From Chitinophagaceae bacterium (GTDB taxonomy: Bacteria > Bacteroidota > Bacteroidia > Chitinophagales > Chitinophagaceae): a DNA stretch of 52,845 bases. Of this stretch, positions 52,216 through 52,845 are shown one piece after another (position 1 is the stretch's first letter; every line of letters starts with the position of its first letter). The stretch lies in the NCBI GenBank assembly GCA_014379345.1, contig JACMLY010000101.1:1-52845 (forward strand), given 5' to 3'. Made by a program: the position numbers and the translations under genes. Under the pieces are notes generated by a model. It saw only the letters and a program-made list of their open reading frames with translations. It was not told the DNA's origin and did not search any database.

Positions 52216-52845
52216 TTATCCTTTTTCGGTCGACGGTGGACGGTCGACGGTCGTCGGTCGACGGTCGTCGTCACCAAATGCAGGATGAAACCTTTGCAAT
52301 GTATCCCTGAGGAATTCGCGGTCTATATGCGTATAAATTTCAGTTGTAGTAATACTTTCATGGCCAAGCATTTCCTGCACCGCCCGCAGATCGGCGCCGC
52401 CTTCTACAAGATGCGTGGCAAACGAATGACGGAAAGTATGAGGAGAAATATTTTTATTGATACCGGTTTTTTTTACCAGGGCTTTCAATAACAGGAATAT
52501 CATGACCCTGGTTAGTTTTGATCCCCGGCGGTTCAGAAACAAAATGTCTTCCTGTCCTTTTTTAACAGGAACATGAACGCGGATCTCATTCTTATAAATC
52601 GTTATGTATTTAATGGCTGACTGCCCGATCGGAACCAATCTTTCCTTATCTCCTTTGCCGATCACTCTGATAAAACCAACATCCAGGTAAAGATTAGAGA
52701 GTTGCAGGTTCACCAGTTCCGTAACGCGCAATCCGCAACTATACAAAACTTCAAGAATGGCTTTATTTCGACCACCTTCCTGCGTACTCAGGTCAATGGC
52801 ATTGATAATGCTTTCAATTTCTTCAAAACTCAATACATCAGGCAA
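52216..52845 (-). CDS. xerD: Tyrosine recombinase XerD-like, 3' part only, with repeat-derived tail
   Basis: The gene runs off the right edge; 209 residues of the catalytic domain are visible. The catalytic Arg is in SCGLRVTELVNL, the HxxR box is HTFRHSFATHL, the second His is in EMLGHESITTTEIYTH, and the nucleophile Tyr is in EIYTH. XerD acts with XerC at dif to resolve chromosome dimers; a phage or integron integrase is less likely because the C-terminus (DTLQRFHPAF) fits XerC/D. Beyond that usual end, 19 residues (GDDDRRPTTVDRPPSTEKG) come from the GGTCGAC array. XerC versus XerD cannot be decided from this part. Confidence 0.85.
   Translation of the reverse strand: MPDVLSFEEIESIINAIDLSTQEGGRNKAILEVLYSCGLRVTELVNLQLSNLYLDVGFIRVIGKGDKERLVPIGQSAIKYITIYKNEIRVHVPVKKGQEDILFLNRRGSKLTRVMIFLLLKALVKKTGINKNISPHTFRHSFATHLVEGGADLRAVQEMLGHESITTTEIYTHIDREFLRDTLQRFHPAFGDDDRRPTTVDRPPSTEKG
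52227..52272 (+). repeat. Heptamer array, unit CGGTCGA (right arm)
   Basis: Six units (CGGTCGA, CGGTGGA, CGGTCGA, CGGTCGT, CGGTCGA, CGGTCGT) follow one another. The run lies inside the 3' end of the xerD-like gene and is the inverted partner of 52146-52198. Confidence 0.92.

Noticed and set aside
52216..52845. The tyrosine recombinase considered as a sign of an integrated element or phase-variation invertase
   Set aside because: Its motifs and FHPAF end fit the housekeeping XerC/D group, and no phage, conjugation or invertible-promoter features are seen nearby. The neighbouring repeats match arrays found at other, unrelated genes.

Overview
This window is chromosomal DNA from a member of the Bacteroidota, most likely the family Chitinophagaceae. 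The evidence is two TonB-dependent receptors with carboxypeptidase-like N-terminal domains, a type III glutamine synthetase, a ribB-ribA fusion, a DUF2911 protein, SusC/RagA-type signature segments, and two promoters that fit the Bacteroidetes TTTG / TAnnTTTG consensus. No rRNA, tRNA, CRISPR array, prophage or intact insertion sequence is visible. Assignments rest on reading motifs by eye; no database search was possible. LAYOUT. 1-5900: the end of an esterase-like gene, an Oar-like TonB-dependent receptor, ribBA, and a secreted L,D-transpeptidase. 5980-13840: a co-directional block with a Gfo/Idh/MocA oxidoreductase, a polyprenyl-phosphate sugar phosphotransferase, two tandem paralogous M1 metallopeptidases (only the second has a C-terminal outer-membrane barrel) and a FemAB/GNAT-like protein. 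14000-17000 (minus strand): FkbM and class I methyltransferases, ispD and a STAS protein. 17090-21360: clpC, cmk, an xseA remnant and intact xseB. 21600-28330: glnN, an unknown polytopic membrane protein, a GT4 glycosyltransferase and a lipoprotein gamma-glutamyltransferase. 28460-38970: a TonB receptor, then an exported M14 carboxypeptidase, a very large PIG-L deacetylase, two tiny membrane-protein genes and a sodium/solute symporter, which look like a scavenging unit. 39000-44570: DUF2911 protein, then a TonB_C-bearing putative anti-sigma factor, an ECF sigma factor and a divergent von Willebrand A protein. 44790-51540: a TetR regulator and a complete tripartite RND efflux pump. 51740-52845: a small membrane protein and the 3' part of xerD. 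NOTABLE STRUCTURE. (i) Many intergenic gaps hold degenerate arrays of 7-bp units. At least five unit families occur (GTTTAAR, GTACGAW, GTATGTA-like, GGTCGAC, ATCCAGY), often as inverted pairs. One array lies in frame inside a peptidase gene, one supplies the sigma factor stop codon, and one inverted pair encodes matching C-terminal tails on two convergent genes. (ii) A separate family of 58-59 bp inverted repeats built from CACGAATT-like words occurs three times. (iii) The inverted repeat CTAAC-N3-GTTAG lies at the promoter of the TetR gene and again just ahead of the efflux operon, so it is a likely operator. (iv) The putative anti-sigma and vWA proteins flanking the ECF sigma gene both carry a carboxypeptidase-like domain followed by the DEVVVTGYGT segment typical of SusC-type receptors. 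This suggests an envelope-sensing cassette and is the best candidate for an undescribed system here.
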